NCBI GenBank assembly: GCA_020831965.1
Contig: JAFIFP010000009.1
Span: forward strand, 124,001-188,000
Reading direction: 5' to 3'
DNA: 64,000 nucleotides
Source of the DNA: Idiomarina sp.
GTDB lineage: Bacteria; Pseudomonadota; Gammaproteobacteria; Enterobacterales; Alteromonadaceae
Below, piece by piece: positions 37,607 to 48,062 of this stretch. The position numbers and the translations under genes are program-made. Numbering within the stretch: position 1 is the first letter of the stretch; each line of letters begins with the position of its first letter. The notes under the pieces are model-generated. The model worked only from the letters and a program-made list of their open reading frames with translations, searched no databases and had not been told where the DNA came from.

Positions 37607-39589
37607 TTAGCTGTCAGAGGTTTTATTATCCACAGAAAGATCTGAGGATTTGGAGGCGGCAAGTGTATCAGATTTCGTTGTTTCTCGGCGCAAAAATGCG
37701 AGTGCTTTCGCCAAGGAACGAGTTCGCTGCATGGGTGGTAAACTCGCGAGAAAAATTTGACCATAAGGTCGCGTTAGCAAACGATTATCGCAAATAATCA
37801 GGACACCTTCGTCGTCTACCGAACGCACCAAACGTCCGGCTCCTTGTTTCATTGCGATCACAGCTTGCGGCAGCTGTACTTCACGAAACGGATCCTGCCC
37901 ACGTCGCTTGCAGTCTTCGACCCGCGCCTGCAACAAAGGCTCATCGGGCGAAGCGAAGGGCAGCTTATCAATAATCACACACCGCAACGCCTCACCTGGC
38001 ACGTCAACCCCCTCCCAAAAAGAGCTGGTACCGAGTAACACGGCATTTCCTTTCGCAGTGAAAGAGTCCAGCAGCTCACGCTTTGACGTCGAGCCCTGCA
38101 CTAAAACATCGCGATCAAGTTTATCTTCTAGCCGCTTCGCAACGGCTTGAAGCATACGATGACTGGTAAAGAGAACGAAGGTACCACCATCATTCGCAGC
38201 GACCACTTGCTCCACGAGGTCAGACAAAGCGCCCACCATTTCCCGCTGATGTGGCTCAGGAAAATAGCGTGGCAGACACAAGAGTGCTTGCTCTGCAAAG
38301 TTAAACGGGCTGCTGAGTTGCACTGTTTTTGGAGCTTTAAGCCCTAAGCGTTCATTAAAGTAGGCAAAGTCATGATTCACAGTGAGTGTGGCAGAGGTAA
38401 ATACCCAGCGCGCGGATTGTTCTTCCATCACGCGATTGAATGGTTCAGCGACAGACAAAGGTGTGCGATGAAAGCTGGCTTGTCGGGGCGTGGTTTCATA
38501 CCAAAAACTGTAGCCAATTCGCTCAACCGCAAACACTTCGCGCCAGCGTTTCAGAATCAGCTCGGTGCGTTCCACACACTGGTCGAGGGTTTTATCCCGC
38601 CCAAGAAACGTCTTCACCAACGTGTGTAAGCGTTCCAGTTGCTCTTCAAGATGAGTCGCTGCAGTCGCAAATTTATCCTCTTGAATCGCTTGGCGTAAAT
38701 TCCCTCGTTCCGGATCTAACGGAAAAGTGAGTCGCAAGTCGCGGGCGCTGCGTTCTACTTGTGTCGCCATTTGCGACATCGCGCGCGCGTCACGCACCGC
38801 TGTCTGGTAGACCACCTGCAAATCGCGGCATAACTCAACAATTTGTCGGGTCGATACCGAATCGGAAAAATATTGGCTCGCAATCTCTGGGAGCTGATGG
38901 GCTTCATCAAAGACCACTAGCTCTGCGTCAGGAATCAATTCACCAAAGCCGGTGTCTTTTAGAACCAAATCTGCACAAAACAGATGATGATTCACCACCA
39001 CTATATCGGCTTCAAGTGCTGACTTCCGTGCCTTGACCAAATAGCAATCGTCATAATGAGGGCATTCTCGACCCAAACAATTGTCTTGCGTACTTGTGAC
39101 ACGTGGCAAAATCGCGGCGTCCTCAGGTAAGGCAGAAAGTTCGCCAATATCGCCGAGCTTGGTGGCATTCGCCCAGCGGCGAACCACTTGTAATTGTTTG
39201 AGCGCGTCATCATTTACATCACCGGGCGCGGCACTAAACTGCTCTAATCGCTGAATGCACAAGTAATTGGACCGTCCTTTCAATAAGGTCACAATTTTGT
39301 CAGGTGCAAGAATGTCTCTTAAACGAGGTAAGTCACGGTGATACAGCTGTTCTTGTAGGTTGCGAGTGCCCGTTGACAGAATCACTTTACCGCGGCGTAA
39401 TAGCGCAGGCGCGAGGTACGCGAATGTCTTCCCGGTGCCGGTCTCAGCTTCAACGACAAGTTGATCACCGCTGGCCTTTAGGCCATGGATAGCTTCCGCC
39501 ATATCCTGCTGCGCTTGTCGCGGCTGAAAGCCAGGTAGCGCCTGACTTAACTCCCCTTTGGGGCTAAATATTCCTGAAATGCGGCTCAT
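37607..39589 (-). CDS. yoaA: DinG-like ATP-dependent DNA helicase YoaA
   Basis: A 660-residue superfamily 2 XPD-like helicase. Walker A EAETGTGKT is near residue 52; iron-sulfur cysteines are in CLGRECPHYDDCY plus an upstream Cys; the DEAH box is VVFDEAHQL; motif VI QGAGRLVRS lies near the end. YoaA in E. coli works with HolC on replication damage. Typical length is about 636. It shares a transcript with tsaB and is divergent from the kinase gene. Confidence 0.93.
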   Translation of the reverse strand: MSRISGIFSPKGELSQALPGFQPRQAQQDMAEAIHGLKASGDQLVVEAETGTGKTFAYLAPALLRRGKVILSTGTRNLQEQLYHRDLPRLRDILAPDKIVTLLKGRSNYLCIQRLEQFSAAPGDVNDDALKQLQVVRRWANATKLGDIGELSALPEDAAILPRVTSTQDNCLGRECPHYDDCYLVKARKSALEADIVVVNHHLFCADLVLKDTGFGELIPDAELVVFDEAHQLPEIASQYFSDSVSTRQIVELCRDLQVVYQTAVRDARAMSQMATQVERSARDLRLTFPLDPERGNLRQAIQEDKFATAATHLEEQLERLHTLVKTFLGRDKTLDQCVERTELILKRWREVFAVERIGYSFWYETTPRQASFHRTPLSVAEPFNRVMEEQSARWVFTSATLTVNHDFAYFNERLGLKAPKTVQLSSPFNFAEQALLCLPRYFPEPHQREMVGALSDLVEQVVAANDGGTFVLFTSHRMLQAVAKRLEDKLDRDVLVQGSTSKRELLDSFTAKGNAVLLGTSSFWEGVDVPGEALRCVIIDKLPFASPDEPLLQARVEDCKRRGQDPFREVQLPQAVIAMKQGAGRLVRSVDDEGVLIICDNRLLTRPYGQIFLASLPPMQRTRSLAKALAFLRRETTKSDTLAASKSSDLSVDNKTSDS

Positions 39590-39648
39590 ACGTCATTTGT
39601 GGTAAGATAAGAGTTACTATTATTTTCATGAACACACAGGGTACACGC

Positions 39649-41613
39649 ATGATGCGAAGCTGCAAGCTGCTTCTTGCCGGTTTTTTGCTGATATTCTCGA
39701 TCGGCGCAGTCTCTGCAGAGACACCCGCAAACATTACTGATGATGAATTACGTGCCGCTTACTTATCGAGCGTCGTCCGCTACGTGCGGTGGCCTGATGA
39801 AACAAATCGCACTGAACTAACCATTGGCATACTCGGTGCGCCCTCTGTTTACGCGTCAATGAACGAAACCCAGTTACCCAATATTCGCGGCATGCAACTG
39901 CGTGTGCGCGAAATGCAGCGTGCCACCCAAGCGTCCGAAGTGGACATTGTGTTTGTTGTACCACGCACGAGCACGCAACTTGCGAGTGTGTTCACATCTT
40001 TGAGAAATCAACCGATTCTCGTAATTTCTGAAGGTGGCGTAACCCGCGATGACGTAATGATTAATCTCATTCCGTCACGACAAAACCGCCTCGCCTTTCA
40101 AGTCAATAACGACCGGATTTCAGCACAAGGTCTGCAGCCTTCCGCCGACTTACTGATGTTGCGTGGCGTCGAATTGGAAATGGTTGTGGCCTATCGCAGC
40201 TTGCAGCAGGAACAGCAAGGATATCTAGAGCAACTCGCAGCGTTGGAAGAGCAGATTACACAACAGGAACAGCAAAACCGTCAGCTACGGGAACGTATCT
40301 CCATTCTCGAACTAACCGTGCAAGAGCGCGATTCGGTGCTAGCCGCACAAGCCGGTACTCTTGAAGATAAACAGTTGGTCATGGAGTCTCAGCAAGCGAC
40401 TTTGAATCGTTTATTGCAAGAGCTCGACGAGCAACGCCAACGCCTATTTACCCGAGAAGAACAGCTCGCAATTATTCAGCAGAGCCTGCGCACCTCACAA
40501 ATAGCTCTTGAGCAACAGCAGCGTCAGCTTGAAGAAAAGGAAGTTCAGCTGCAGCAGAAACAACAAGAGAGTGACGCCCTTGCAGAGCGAATTGCGCGGA
40601 ATCGTAATGTGCTTGCCGCACAGCAACAGCAATTGCGCGATCAACGAGAAGCGATTGCAGAGCAGCTCGCACTGCTTGAGTCGCGGGAACAAACGATCAG
40701 TCGACAGCGGGATTACCTATGGTTCGTAGGCATTGGCTTCTTTATCGCGCTCGTATTCGCACTCCTAAGTATTTCGCTCTATTACTACAAGCGCCGCACC
40801 GCTGCCGAACTCATGCGCACACTCCAAGAGCTCAACGACGCGCAAGACAAGCTTGTCGAGTCTGAAAAAATGGCTGCGCTTGGTAATCTCGTTGCCGGAG
40901 TGGCCCACGAAGTAAACACACCGCTGGGTGTGGCACTTACTGCCACCTCCATGTTGAATGACCGCCGCGAACAGTTAAAAGAGTTCATCGAAGAAGGTCA
41001 GTTGACGCGAGAGCACTTAAATAATTTTGTGGACAAAGCAGAAGAGTCACTCAACCTGACAGAAAAGAACTTAAGTCGCGTGGCCCGCTTGATTAGTAAC
41101 TTTAAGCAAGTGGCTGTGGATCAGATGGTCGCAGAACGGCGAGAAATCGATCTGCGCGAGTATCTTGAAGAGATTCTCTCAACGCTCTCCATCGAATTAC
41201 GAAGAGCCAAAGTCAGTTATCGCATTGTGGCCAATAATGACATTCGCATGGTCACCATTCCCGGTGCTATGGCTCAGATTATGACGAACCTGACCACCAA
41301 TGCGATTCGCCATGCTTTTGAGTCGTCAGAAGGTACCATTACCATCGAAGCAACGGTGGTTGAGGGTGATCAAATCCGCATTCGCTTTAGTGATGACGGT
41401 GCTGGCATGGACGCAGACACACTGCAACGTATCTTCGAGCCCTTCTTTACGACGAAGCGCAATGATGGCGGCACTGGGTTGGGAATGCCGATTGTTTACA
41501 ATCTAGTCCGGCAGAAGTTGCAGGGCGATATTAGTGTGAAGAGTGAACTGGGTGCAGGCACGAGCTTCACCTTGCTGTTGCCCCGTACGCTACGGGGCGG
41601 CGTAAATGGTTAA
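39649..41613 (+). CDS. Histidine kinase with periplasmic YfiR-like domain and long coiled coil
   Basis: About 654 residues (numbering below from the ATG at 39628, which gives 661). Signal or first helix 12-30; a DUF4154/YfiR-like domain at about 35-190 with AYLSSVVRYVRWPD and RLAFQVNNDRISAQGLQ; a Gln/Glu-rich coiled coil at about 190-360; one membrane helix at 364-386; a dimerisation domain with H box AGVAHEVNTP (phospho-His 427); and an ATPase domain with N box near 554, DDGAGMD at 589-595 and GGTGLGM at 614-620. ATG 39649 has AGGG upstream. No response regulator gene adjoins it. The sensed ligand and output are unknown. Confidence 0.85.
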   Translation: MMRSCKLLLAGFLLIFSIGAVSAETPANITDDELRAAYLSSVVRYVRWPDETNRTELTIGILGAPSVYASMNETQLPNIRGMQLRVREMQRATQASEVDIVFVVPRTSTQLASVFTSLRNQPILVISEGGVTRDDVMINLIPSRQNRLAFQVNNDRISAQGLQPSADLLMLRGVELEMVVAYRSLQQEQQGYLEQLAALEEQITQQEQQNRQLRERISILELTVQERDSVLAAQAGTLEDKQLVMESQQATLNRLLQELDEQRQRLFTREEQLAIIQQSLRTSQIALEQQQRQLEEKEVQLQQKQQESDALAERIARNRNVLAAQQQQLRDQREAIAEQLALLESREQTISRQRDYLWFVGIGFFIALVFALLSISLYYYKRRTAAELMRTLQELNDAQDKLVESEKMAALGNLVAGVAHEVNTPLGVALTATSMLNDRREQLKEFIEEGQLTREHLNNFVDKAEESLNLTEKNLSRVARLISNFKQVAVDQMVAERREIDLREYLEEILSTLSIELRRAKVSYRIVANNDIRMVTIPGAMAQIMTNLTTNAIRHAFESSEGTITIEATVVEGDQIRIRFSDDGAGMDADTLQRIFEPFFTTKRNDGGTGLGMPIVYNLVRQKLQGDISVKSELGAGTSFTLLLPRTLRGGVNG

Positions 41614-41966
41614 GCGTAGGTATCGAGATTCTGACCTTTAATTTGGGTTTCTGGTACATTCTCTTCCGTTGTAGTTTCGTGCGCAGATTGTGGCTTACTT
41701 CGCTGAACCTCATGTTGCTCAGTCGACTCTGTTAGCGCACTCTCGTCCTGCTTAGCGTTTTCTTGCTGAGGATTGTCGTGCTTGGCCCCCTGCTGACGAC
41801 GCTGACGCTCTTCCACTCGCGCATGCTGAAGCTCGCTGCTCTCGTCCTCTGAGACCACGCTACTTTTCTTCAGTCGCTGGACTTGGTTTACCTTATCCAG
41901 CCCACTCTTCAAATCCACACTGGTATTGCGTGGCAGGAGCGGGAAAATAATGTCTTGGCTAACCAT
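41610..41966 (-). CDS. Small disordered hypothetical protein
   Basis: A 118-residue protein starting MVSQDIIFPLLPRN, with a very strong AGGGAGG ribosome site. After residue 30 it is almost wholly made of Glu, Gln, Ser, Thr, Lys and Arg, so it is likely disordered. It ends GQNLDTYA, like the ending of the small protein at 36569. It runs into the kinase gene end (four-base overlap). No family recognised. Confidence 0.6.
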   Translation of the reverse strand: MVSQDIIFPLLPRNTSVDLKSGLDKVNQVQRLKKSSVVSEDESSELQHARVEERQRRQQGAKHDNPQQENAKQDESALTESTEQHEVQRSKPQSAHETTTEENVPETQIKGQNLDTYA

Positions 41967-42065
41967 AGAGCCTCCCTTCATGTGCTTAATTTTTGCACTA
42001 CTCACTAGTATATCGGTTAAACCGGTGGAAAATTGAACAATTTAAGAAAGATTTGCACGAGAGGA

Positions 42066-42094
42066 TTGCGCGCACAGGTGCGTTTTGATAGCAT
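42066..42094 (+). promoter_or_regulatory. Possible his operon promoter
   Basis: TTGCGC at 42066-42071 and TAGCAT at 42089-42094 are spaced by 17 bases, about 45 bases before the leader peptide. The match to consensus is weak; the place is right for an attenuated operon. Confidence 0.35.
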
Positions 42095-42139
42095 TTGGAC
42101 AACTTGGAAACATCCAAACAGAAATATAAGGCTCGTACA

Positions 42140-42196
42140 GTGATTTCTCTATACAACTTGCATTCAGTGCATCACCACCATCACGCATTCACGTAG
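42140..42196 (+). CDS. hisL: his operon leader peptide
   Basis: An 18-codon frame from GTG 42140 reads MISLYNLHSVHHHHHAFT. Seven histidines, five in a row, make ribosome stalling depend on charged tRNA-His. AAGG lies upstream of the start. A rho-independent terminator follows 60 bases after the stop, and hisG follows it, so this is a classic attenuator for the his operon. Confidence 0.93.
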   Translation: MISLYNLHSVHHHHHAFT

Positions 42197-42255
42197 CGGC
42201 CTTTCTGTATGCTGAAAGGTCCGCATTGCCGGTACCTTCTCAGGAAAAACTTTTA

Positions 42256-42288
42256 AACCCCCGGAAGCGTACCTACCGGGGGTTTTTT
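42256..42288 (+). terminator. his operon attenuator terminator
   Basis: A perfect nine-pair stem AACCCCCGG / CCGGGGGTT around eleven bases, ending in six T residues, 20 bases before hisG. When the leader ribosome stalls, an alternative pairing is expected to block it. Confidence 0.9.
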
Positions 42289-42307
42289 CATTCTAGAGGT
42301 AAACATC

Positions 42308-43207
42308 ATGACAGATAACACGCGGCTCACCATCGCCATTCAAAAATCCGGACGTCTAAGCAAAGAGTCACTCAATTTGCTCGCTGCCTGTGGTATCAAG
42401 TTTAATCTGCACGAGCAGCGTTTAATGGCGCACAGCACCAGTCATCCGGTCGATTTACTCCGTGTGCGTGATGATGATATTCCGGGCTTAGTCATGGACG
42501 GCGTGGTCGACTTAGGCCTAGTCGGTGAGAATGTGCTGGAAGAAGAGCGCCTCGAACGTGAAATTAAGCGTCAGCCAGCGAGCTTCAAGGCCTTAAGACG
42601 ACTAGACTTCGGTTTCTGTCGTTTAAGCCTCGCCACCCCGAAAGAGGAAACCTACAAGGGCGTACAAAGCTTAGCGGGCAAAAAAGTGGCGACCACCTAT
42701 CCGCGACTAACTGAGGCTTATTTAAAGCAACAGGGCGTAGACGCACGCACAGTTATGCTCACTGGCTCTGTGGAAGTTGCCACACGAGCGGGTCTCGCCG
42801 ATGCGATATGTGACCTTGTTTCGACAGGCGCAACGCTCGAAGCGAACGGTTTAGTCGAGCAAGATGTCATCTTCCGCTCGCAAGTTCAGCTGATTCAACG
42901 AGTCGATGAACTGGCAGAGACGAAGCAGGCCCTCGTAGAAAAAATTCTCACCCGTCTCGACGGCGTGCAAATGGCGAAAGAAAGTAAATACATCATGCTG
43001 CACGCACCCAAGGATAAACTAGCCGAAGTCGAGGCGATCTTACCCGGTGCTGAACGGCCGACCATCCTGCCACTGAGCCACACCGACGACCAGGTCGCGG
43101 TTCACGTTGTCAGTACAGAGAACTTGTTCTGGGAAACCATGGAACAACTCAAAGCACTTGGCTGTAGTTCAATTTTAGTTTTACCCATAGAAAAAATGTT
43201 GGGTTAG
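42308..43207 (+). CDS. hisG: ATP phosphoribosyltransferase
   Basis: A 299-residue long-form HisG, first enzyme of histidine synthesis, which joins ATP and PRPP. It begins [19 protein letters not shown], has the [18 protein letters not shown]-binding motif, and a C-terminal ACT-like regulatory part (from about 225), so histidine feedback inhibition is expected and no HisZ is needed. First structural gene after the attenuator. Confidence 0.96.
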   Translation: MTDNTRLTIAIQKSGRLSKESLNLLAACGIKFNLHEQRLMAHSTSHPVDLLRVRDDDIPGLVMDGVVDLGLVGENVLEEERLEREIKRQPASFKALRRLDFGFCRLSLATPKEETYKGVQSLAGKKVATTYPRLTEAYLKQQGVDARTVMLTGSVEVATRAGLADAICDLVSTGATLEANGLVEQDVIFRSQVQLIQRVDELAETKQALVEKILTRLDGVQMAKESKYIMLHAPKDKLAEVEAILPGAERPTILPLSHTDDQVAVHVVSTENLFWETMEQLKALGCSSILVLPIEKMLG

Positions 43208-43221
43208 CGAGAGCGAGCGAA

Positions 43222-44577
43222 ATGATGGAAGTACCAAACACACTAATTATTCCAGAAGCGGTGCGCTGGAGCACGCTGAATCAGGCGGCACAACAAGCCG
43301 CCCTCGCCCGTCCGGTGCAAAAGACGAGTGATACCTTGCGTACAAGCGTTGCAGCCATTATTGCAGACGTGCAAGAGCGTGGCGACCAAGCTGTGCTCGA
43401 CTATACGGCTCGCTTTGATGGTGTCACCTTGGCGACTCCCGAGCTGCCGTTAGCCGATGTTCAACGCCTTGCAGCACAAGCCCCGGCGTCTGTGCAGCAG
43501 GCTATTGATGTCGCCTACAACAATATTCGCCGCTTTCATCAAGCGCAGATCCCGCAAGACCAGTATGTGGAAACCATGCCGGGCATTCACTGTGAATTGC
43601 GCTTTACTGCGTTAGACAGCGTTGGTTTGTACATTCCCGGAGGTACGGCCAGTCTGCCAAGCACCGTATTGATGCTCGGTATTCCAGCCCAACTTGCTGG
43701 CTGCCGTGAGCGCGTACTTATCAGTCCACCAAGCCAGAGCGGCGAATTGACGCCCGCCATTTGCTATGCCGCATTAAAATGTGATGTGACTCGTGTCTTC
43801 TTAGCGGGCGGCGCGCAAGCCGTTGCCGCACTTGCAGTGGGTACCGATAGTATTCCTGCAGTAGACAAAATTTTCGGTCCAGGAAACAGCTATGTCACCG
43901 AGGCAAAACAACAAGTCAGCCAGATTGCAGGCGGCCCGGCAATTGACCTACCAGCCGGTCCTTCGGAGCTTCTGATCATTGCCGATGACAGTGCAGAGCC
44001 TGCGTTTGTTGCCGCTGACCTGCTCTCACAAGCGGAGCACGGCCCAGATTCACAAGTTCTCTTGCTGTCACCCTCAGCTCAGTTCATCACAGCCGTTCGT
44101 GCCGCACTGGCAGAACAGCTTGCGGCACTCCCTCGACAAGCTATTGCGCAGCAAGCTCTCGCTTCTTCTAGTTTAATCCTCACGGATTCCTTGGACGAAG
44201 CCATTGCCATCAGCGAGCAGTATGCGCCGGAACACTTAAGTGTCCAGTTGTCCGATGCAGAGCCCTTATTACCGCGTTTAACTCGCGCAGGTTCGGTCTT
44301 TGTCGGACACTACACGCCAGAGTCCGGTGGTGACTATGCGACAGGTACTAATCACGTCTTGCCAACCTATGGCTTTGCGCGAAACTACAGCAGCCTAGGA
44401 TTACTCGATTTTTATCGTCGCTATACGGTACAACGTGCCACGGCGGCAGGCTTAGAAGCACTGGGCCCTGCCATCATCGCGTTAGCAGGTGAAGAGCAAC
44501 TCGACGCACACTTGCGTGCGGTATCACTCCGCCTTGATAGCGCTCGTTTTCGCTCTGATAAAGAGGCTGGTCGATGA
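43222..44577 (+). CDS. hisD: Histidinol dehydrogenase
   Basis: A 451-residue zinc enzyme for the last two oxidations to histidine. Visible blocks: VGLYIPGGTA, KIFGPGNSYV, the AGPSELLI region with ADLLSQAEHGPDSQ (zinc and catalytic His/Gln), and EQYAPEHLSVQ with catalytic Glu-His. Two ATG codons open the gene. It overlaps hisC by four bases (ATGA). Confidence 0.96.
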   Translation: MMEVPNTLIIPEAVRWSTLNQAAQQAALARPVQKTSDTLRTSVAAIIADVQERGDQAVLDYTARFDGVTLATPELPLADVQRLAAQAPASVQQAIDVAYNNIRRFHQAQIPQDQYVETMPGIHCELRFTALDSVGLYIPGGTASLPSTVLMLGIPAQLAGCRERVLISPPSQSGELTPAICYAALKCDVTRVFLAGGAQAVAALAVGTDSIPAVDKIFGPGNSYVTEAKQQVSQIAGGPAIDLPAGPSELLIIADDSAEPAFVAADLLSQAEHGPDSQVLLLSPSAQFITAVRAALAEQLAALPRQAIAQQALASSSLILTDSLDEAIAISEQYAPEHLSVQLSDAEPLLPRLTRAGSVFVGHYTPESGGDYATGTNHVLPTYGFARNYSSLGLLDFYRRYTVQRATAAGLEALGPAIIALAGEEQLDAHLRAVSLRLDSARFRSDKEAGR

Positions 44578-45665
44578 ATATTGCAAAACAACTTCTGCGT
44601 CCGCACTTGCGGGACATGACTCCTTACGCCTCTGCGCGACGGAGTATGAGTGGTGGGAAAATTTGGCTGAATGCCAATGAGTCACCCTACAGCGCTGAAT
44701 ATCAAGTGATTACCGAGCACCTAAACCGCTATCCCAATTTCCAATCGGAGCCGTTGAATCGCGCTTACGCCGACTATGCAGGCGTTCCTATCACCTCAGT
44801 GATGAGCCACCGTGGCAGCGACGAAAGCATTGAGCTGCTAATCCGTGCATTCTGCGAACCCGGCCGCGATGCCATTCTGATCTGTCCGCCAACCTATGGC
44901 ATGTACAGCATTTCTGCGACGCTGAATAACAACGCGACGATACGGGTGCCCTTACTACGCAGCGACAAACCAGCGGACGACTGGCAATTGGATCTCAATG
45001 GCATTCGCGCGGCGCTCGACGACGTGAAGGTTGTTTTTCTCTGTAATCCCTCGAATCCGTTGGGGAATCAGTTACGCGCAGACGACATTCGCGCTGTACT
45101 CGAAATGACCCGCGAACGCGCCATTGTGGTGGTTGATGAAGCTTACATTGAGTACGCACAAACCGAGTCGGCGACCCGCTTTATGGCGGACTATCCGCAC
45201 TTGGTGGTAACACGCACGCTCTCCAAGGCCTTTGGCCTTGCTGGTATTCGCGTGGGCTTTACGTTAGCGCACCCGGATGTAGTGCAGGCGCTCGTGCCAG
45301 TACTCGCACCTTACCCACTGCCAGACGTGAGTATTCAGATTGCCACCCAGGCTTTGAGTCTCGATAGCCGAATTCAAGTGAACCAGAATGTGATTGAGGC
45401 AATTGGTGAACGCGAACGGCTAGTTGAGTTTCTCGCAACTCAACGCTGGGTCACACGCCTTTATCCGAGTGCGACGAACTTCATTCTCTGCGAAGTTCGC
45501 TCTGCTACAACTGTCATGCAACACTGTCAGGACGCAGGCATTCTGCTGCGTAATCAATCTAGTCAGCTGGGTTTGGAAGAATGTGTCCGCATTACTGTGG
45601 GTAGCCCGGCAGAGAATGATGAACTCATTCGCGTATTAACCTTACTTGAGGAACAGGTGTCATGA
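44574..45665 (+). CDS. hisC: Histidinol-phosphate aminotransferase
   Basis: A 363-residue PLP enzyme turning imidazole acetol phosphate into histidinol phosphate. [16 protein letters not shown] and the Lys of [14 protein letters not shown] mark it as HisC of the enterobacterial type. Four-base overlaps join it to hisD and hisB. Confidence 0.95.
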   Translation: MNIAKQLLRPHLRDMTPYASARRSMSGGKIWLNANESPYSAEYQVITEHLNRYPNFQSEPLNRAYADYAGVPITSVMSHRGSDESIELLIRAFCEPGRDAILICPPTYGMYSISATLNNNATIRVPLLRSDKPADDWQLDLNGIRAALDDVKVVFLCNPSNPLGNQLRADDIRAVLEMTRERAIVVVDEAYIEYAQTESATRFMADYPHLVVTRTLSKAFGLAGIRVGFTLAHPDVVQALVPVLAPYPLPDVSIQIATQALSLDSRIQVNQNVIEAIGERERLVEFLATQRWVTRLYPSATNFILCEVRSATTVMQHCQDAGILLRNQSSQLGLEECVRITVGSPAENDELIRVLTLLEEQVS

Positions 45666-46732
45666 GTGCACAAGCAATTCTATTTATCGACCGTGACGGC
45701 ACCTTAATCGAAGAGCCTGCCGTAGATAAGCAAGTCGATCGCCTCGATAAGCTCGTTTACGAGCCTGGCGTTATTGCCGCCTTGCAAAAGTTGCAAGCCG
45801 AAGGCTATCGCCTCGTTATGGTCAGTAACCAAGACGGTTTAAGCACCGACAGCTTTCCGCAAGCCGACTTCGACGCGCCACACCAAGCCATGATGAACCT
45901 GTTTAGCAGTCAAGGGATTGAGTTTAGCGACGTCAGAATCTGTCCACACTTTGAGTCTGACAACTGCGCCTGCCGCAAACCTAAACTGGGCTTAGTCGCT
46001 GACTTCTTGCAACAAGGCTTGGTCGACTTTACCCGTTCTGCAGTGATAGGCGACCGAGAAACCGACTTACAAATGGCCCAAGCCATGGGAGTCCGCGGGA
46101 TTCAATATCAACGCGACACGCAAGGCTGGGATGCCATTGTCAGAGATTTAACTGGCGGTGAGCGCACCTCGGAAGTGGTGCGGAAAACCCGTGAAACCGA
46201 AATCCGAATTCAGGTGAACCTCGATCAACCTAGGCCATTGAAGTTCGCGACAGGAATCGGCTTTTTCGACCATATGTTAGAGCAAATCGCGACACATGGC
46301 GGGTTCTCACTACAGGTGGAAGTAACCGGTGATCTCCACATTGACGACCACCACACGGTAGAAGACACCGCCCTTGCCTTAGGCGAAGCGCTGCGTTTGG
46401 CACTGGGTAATAAGCGCGGTATCGGTCGCTTTGGATTTGCCTTGCCTATGGATGAATGCCGGGCGGAATGCTTGATCGATGTTTCAGGCCGCCCATGGCT
46501 AGAATTCAATGCAGACTTTACGCAAGCGAATGTCGGCCAACTCAGCACTGAAATGGTTCCGCACTTCTTCCGTTCGCTCGCGGATACCATGAAAATCAGC
46601 CTGCACTTAAGCACCACCGATGGCAATAGTCACCACCAAGTGGAGAGCTTATTTAAGGTCTTTGGCCGGGCGTTACGTCAGGCGATTCGCAAAGAAGGCA
46701 ACGAAATGCCTTCGAGTAAAGGAGTGCTCTAA
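45662..46732 (+). CDS. hisB: Bifunctional histidinol phosphatase / IGP dehydratase
   Basis: A 356-residue fusion protein. The N-terminal HAD-type phosphatase (1-165) has FIDRDGT with the nucleophile Asp, and a zinc loop with [14 protein letters not shown]; the C-terminal dehydratase (168-356) has [14 protein letters not shown], the [10 protein letters not shown] metal motif and SNHHQVE-like [10 protein letters not shown]. The fusion is typical of gammaproteobacteria. Confidence 0.96.
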   Translation: MSAQAILFIDRDGTLIEEPAVDKQVDRLDKLVYEPGVIAALQKLQAEGYRLVMVSNQDGLSTDSFPQADFDAPHQAMMNLFSSQGIEFSDVRICPHFESDNCACRKPKLGLVADFLQQGLVDFTRSAVIGDRETDLQMAQAMGVRGIQYQRDTQGWDAIVRDLTGGERTSEVVRKTRETEIRIQVNLDQPRPLKFATGIGFFDHMLEQIATHGGFSLQVEVTGDLHIDDHHTVEDTALALGEALRLALGNKRGIGRFGFALPMDECRAECLIDVSGRPWLEFNADFTQANVGQLSTEMVPHFFRSLADTMKISLHLSTTDGNSHHQVESLFKVFGRALRQAIRKEGNEMPSSKGVL

Positions 46733-47331
46733 TGCGTATTGCTATCGTCAACACGCGCTGTGCGAATCTTTCGTCGGTGAAGTTCGCTTTTGAACGCTTA
46801 GGCGAGCAACCGGTGATCACCGCAAACGCCGACGATTTGAAGCAAGCAGAGCGCGTCGTATTACCTGGGGTTGGCACAGCTGGCGAAGCCATGCGAGCAC
46901 TCGCAGAGCTGAACCTGATTACAACCCTCAGCGCGCTTGAGCAGCCAGTTCTCGGTATTTGTTTGGGCATGCAGCTGCTTGCAGACTCGTCAACGGAAAG
47001 TCGCACAGACCCAGTCCAAGGGCTGGGTGTAATCTCCACCGAGATCAAACGGCTAACGAATCGTGATGACATGCCACTGCCTCATATGGGCTGGAACAAA
47101 ACCATGGTAAGTGATCACCCACTGTTTCATGGCTTAGTCGATCCTTGGTTCTATTATGTTCACACCTATGCTGCACCGGTGAACGACAAAGCCATTGCAC
47201 AATGCGAATACAGCCAGCCTTTTGCGGCGGCTATTGCAGAAAACAATTTTATGGGTGTGCAGTTCCACCCAGAGCGTTCCGGTAAAGAAGGTGCGCGCGT
47301 TCTTAAGAACTTCATGGAGATGGCATGTTAA
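46732..47331 (+). CDS. hisH: Imidazole glycerol phosphate synthase, glutaminase subunit
   Basis: A 199-residue class I glutamine amidotransferase: nucleophile Cys in GICLGMQLL (about residue 77), and His-Glu of VQFHPERSGKEG. It makes ammonia for HisF. It overlaps hisB by one base (TAATG) and hisA by seven. Confidence 0.96.
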   Translation: MRIAIVNTRCANLSSVKFAFERLGEQPVITANADDLKQAERVVLPGVGTAGEAMRALAELNLITTLSALEQPVLGICLGMQLLADSSTESRTDPVQGLGVISTEIKRLTNRDDMPLPHMGWNKTMVSDHPLFHGLVDPWFYYVHTYAAPVNDKAIAQCEYSQPFAAAIAENNFMGVQFHPERSGKEGARVLKNFMEMAC

Positions 47332-48062
47332 TCCCAGCACTCGATCTTATTAACGGCGAAGTCGTTCGACTCCTCAAAGGCGACTTCAACCAGCAAACCA
47401 CCTACCACTCCGATCCTGTGGCTGTCGCCCAAAGCTATCGTGATGCGGGTGCCGAGTATATTCACTTAGTGGACTTAGATGGTGCTCGTGATCCTGCGAA
47501 GCGCCAACTCGCATTATTACAACGGATTACCGCAGAGACTGGCTTACCGGTGCAAACCGGTGGCGGCATTCGGACTCGAGACGACGTGCAGCAGTTGCTA
47601 AATGCGGGTATTCAACGGGTCGTGATTGGCTCACTCGCGGTGACTGAACCGGAGTTGGTCATGTCGTGGTTTCAAGAGTTTGGTCCCGAAGCCATTGTCT
47701 TAGCTCTGGACGTAAACATTGACGAACATGGTCAACGCTGGCTCGCCACTCATGGGTGGCAGAGTCATTCAGAAGTAACCTTAGAACAATGCTTAGAGCG
47801 CTTTGTAGCCATTGGCTGTCGTCATGTGCTGTGCACAGACATTAGTCGTGATGGCACTTTGGCGGGTTCACACGTGGCCCTCTACGATGATCTCAAGCAA
47901 CGTTTTCCAGAAGTAGTTTGGCAAGCTTCAGGTGGCGTCGCTAGCCTTGATGATCTCGTGCAGTTAAAAGCGGCCAACTGTGACAGCGTGATTCTAGGGA
48001 AAGCACTACTCACTGGACAATTTAGCTTAGAGGAGGCATTGGCATGCTGGCAAAACGCATAA
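47325..48062 (+). CDS. hisA: ProFAR isomerase
   Basis: A 245-residue TIM barrel, starting [19 protein letters not shown] with the general-base Asp8, and with [10 protein letters not shown] and the second catalytic Asp in [10 protein letters not shown]. It opens the ribose ring of ProFAR. It overlaps hisF by 19 bases. Confidence 0.96.
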   Translation: MLIPALDLINGEVVRLLKGDFNQQTTYHSDPVAVAQSYRDAGAEYIHLVDLDGARDPAKRQLALLQRITAETGLPVQTGGGIRTRDDVQQLLNAGIQRVVIGSLAVTEPELVMSWFQEFGPEAIVLALDVNIDEHGQRWLATHGWQSHSEVTLEQCLERFVAIGCRHVLCTDISRDGTLAGSHVALYDDLKQRFPEVVWQASGGVASLDDLVQLKAANCDSVILGKALLTGQFSLEEALACWQNA

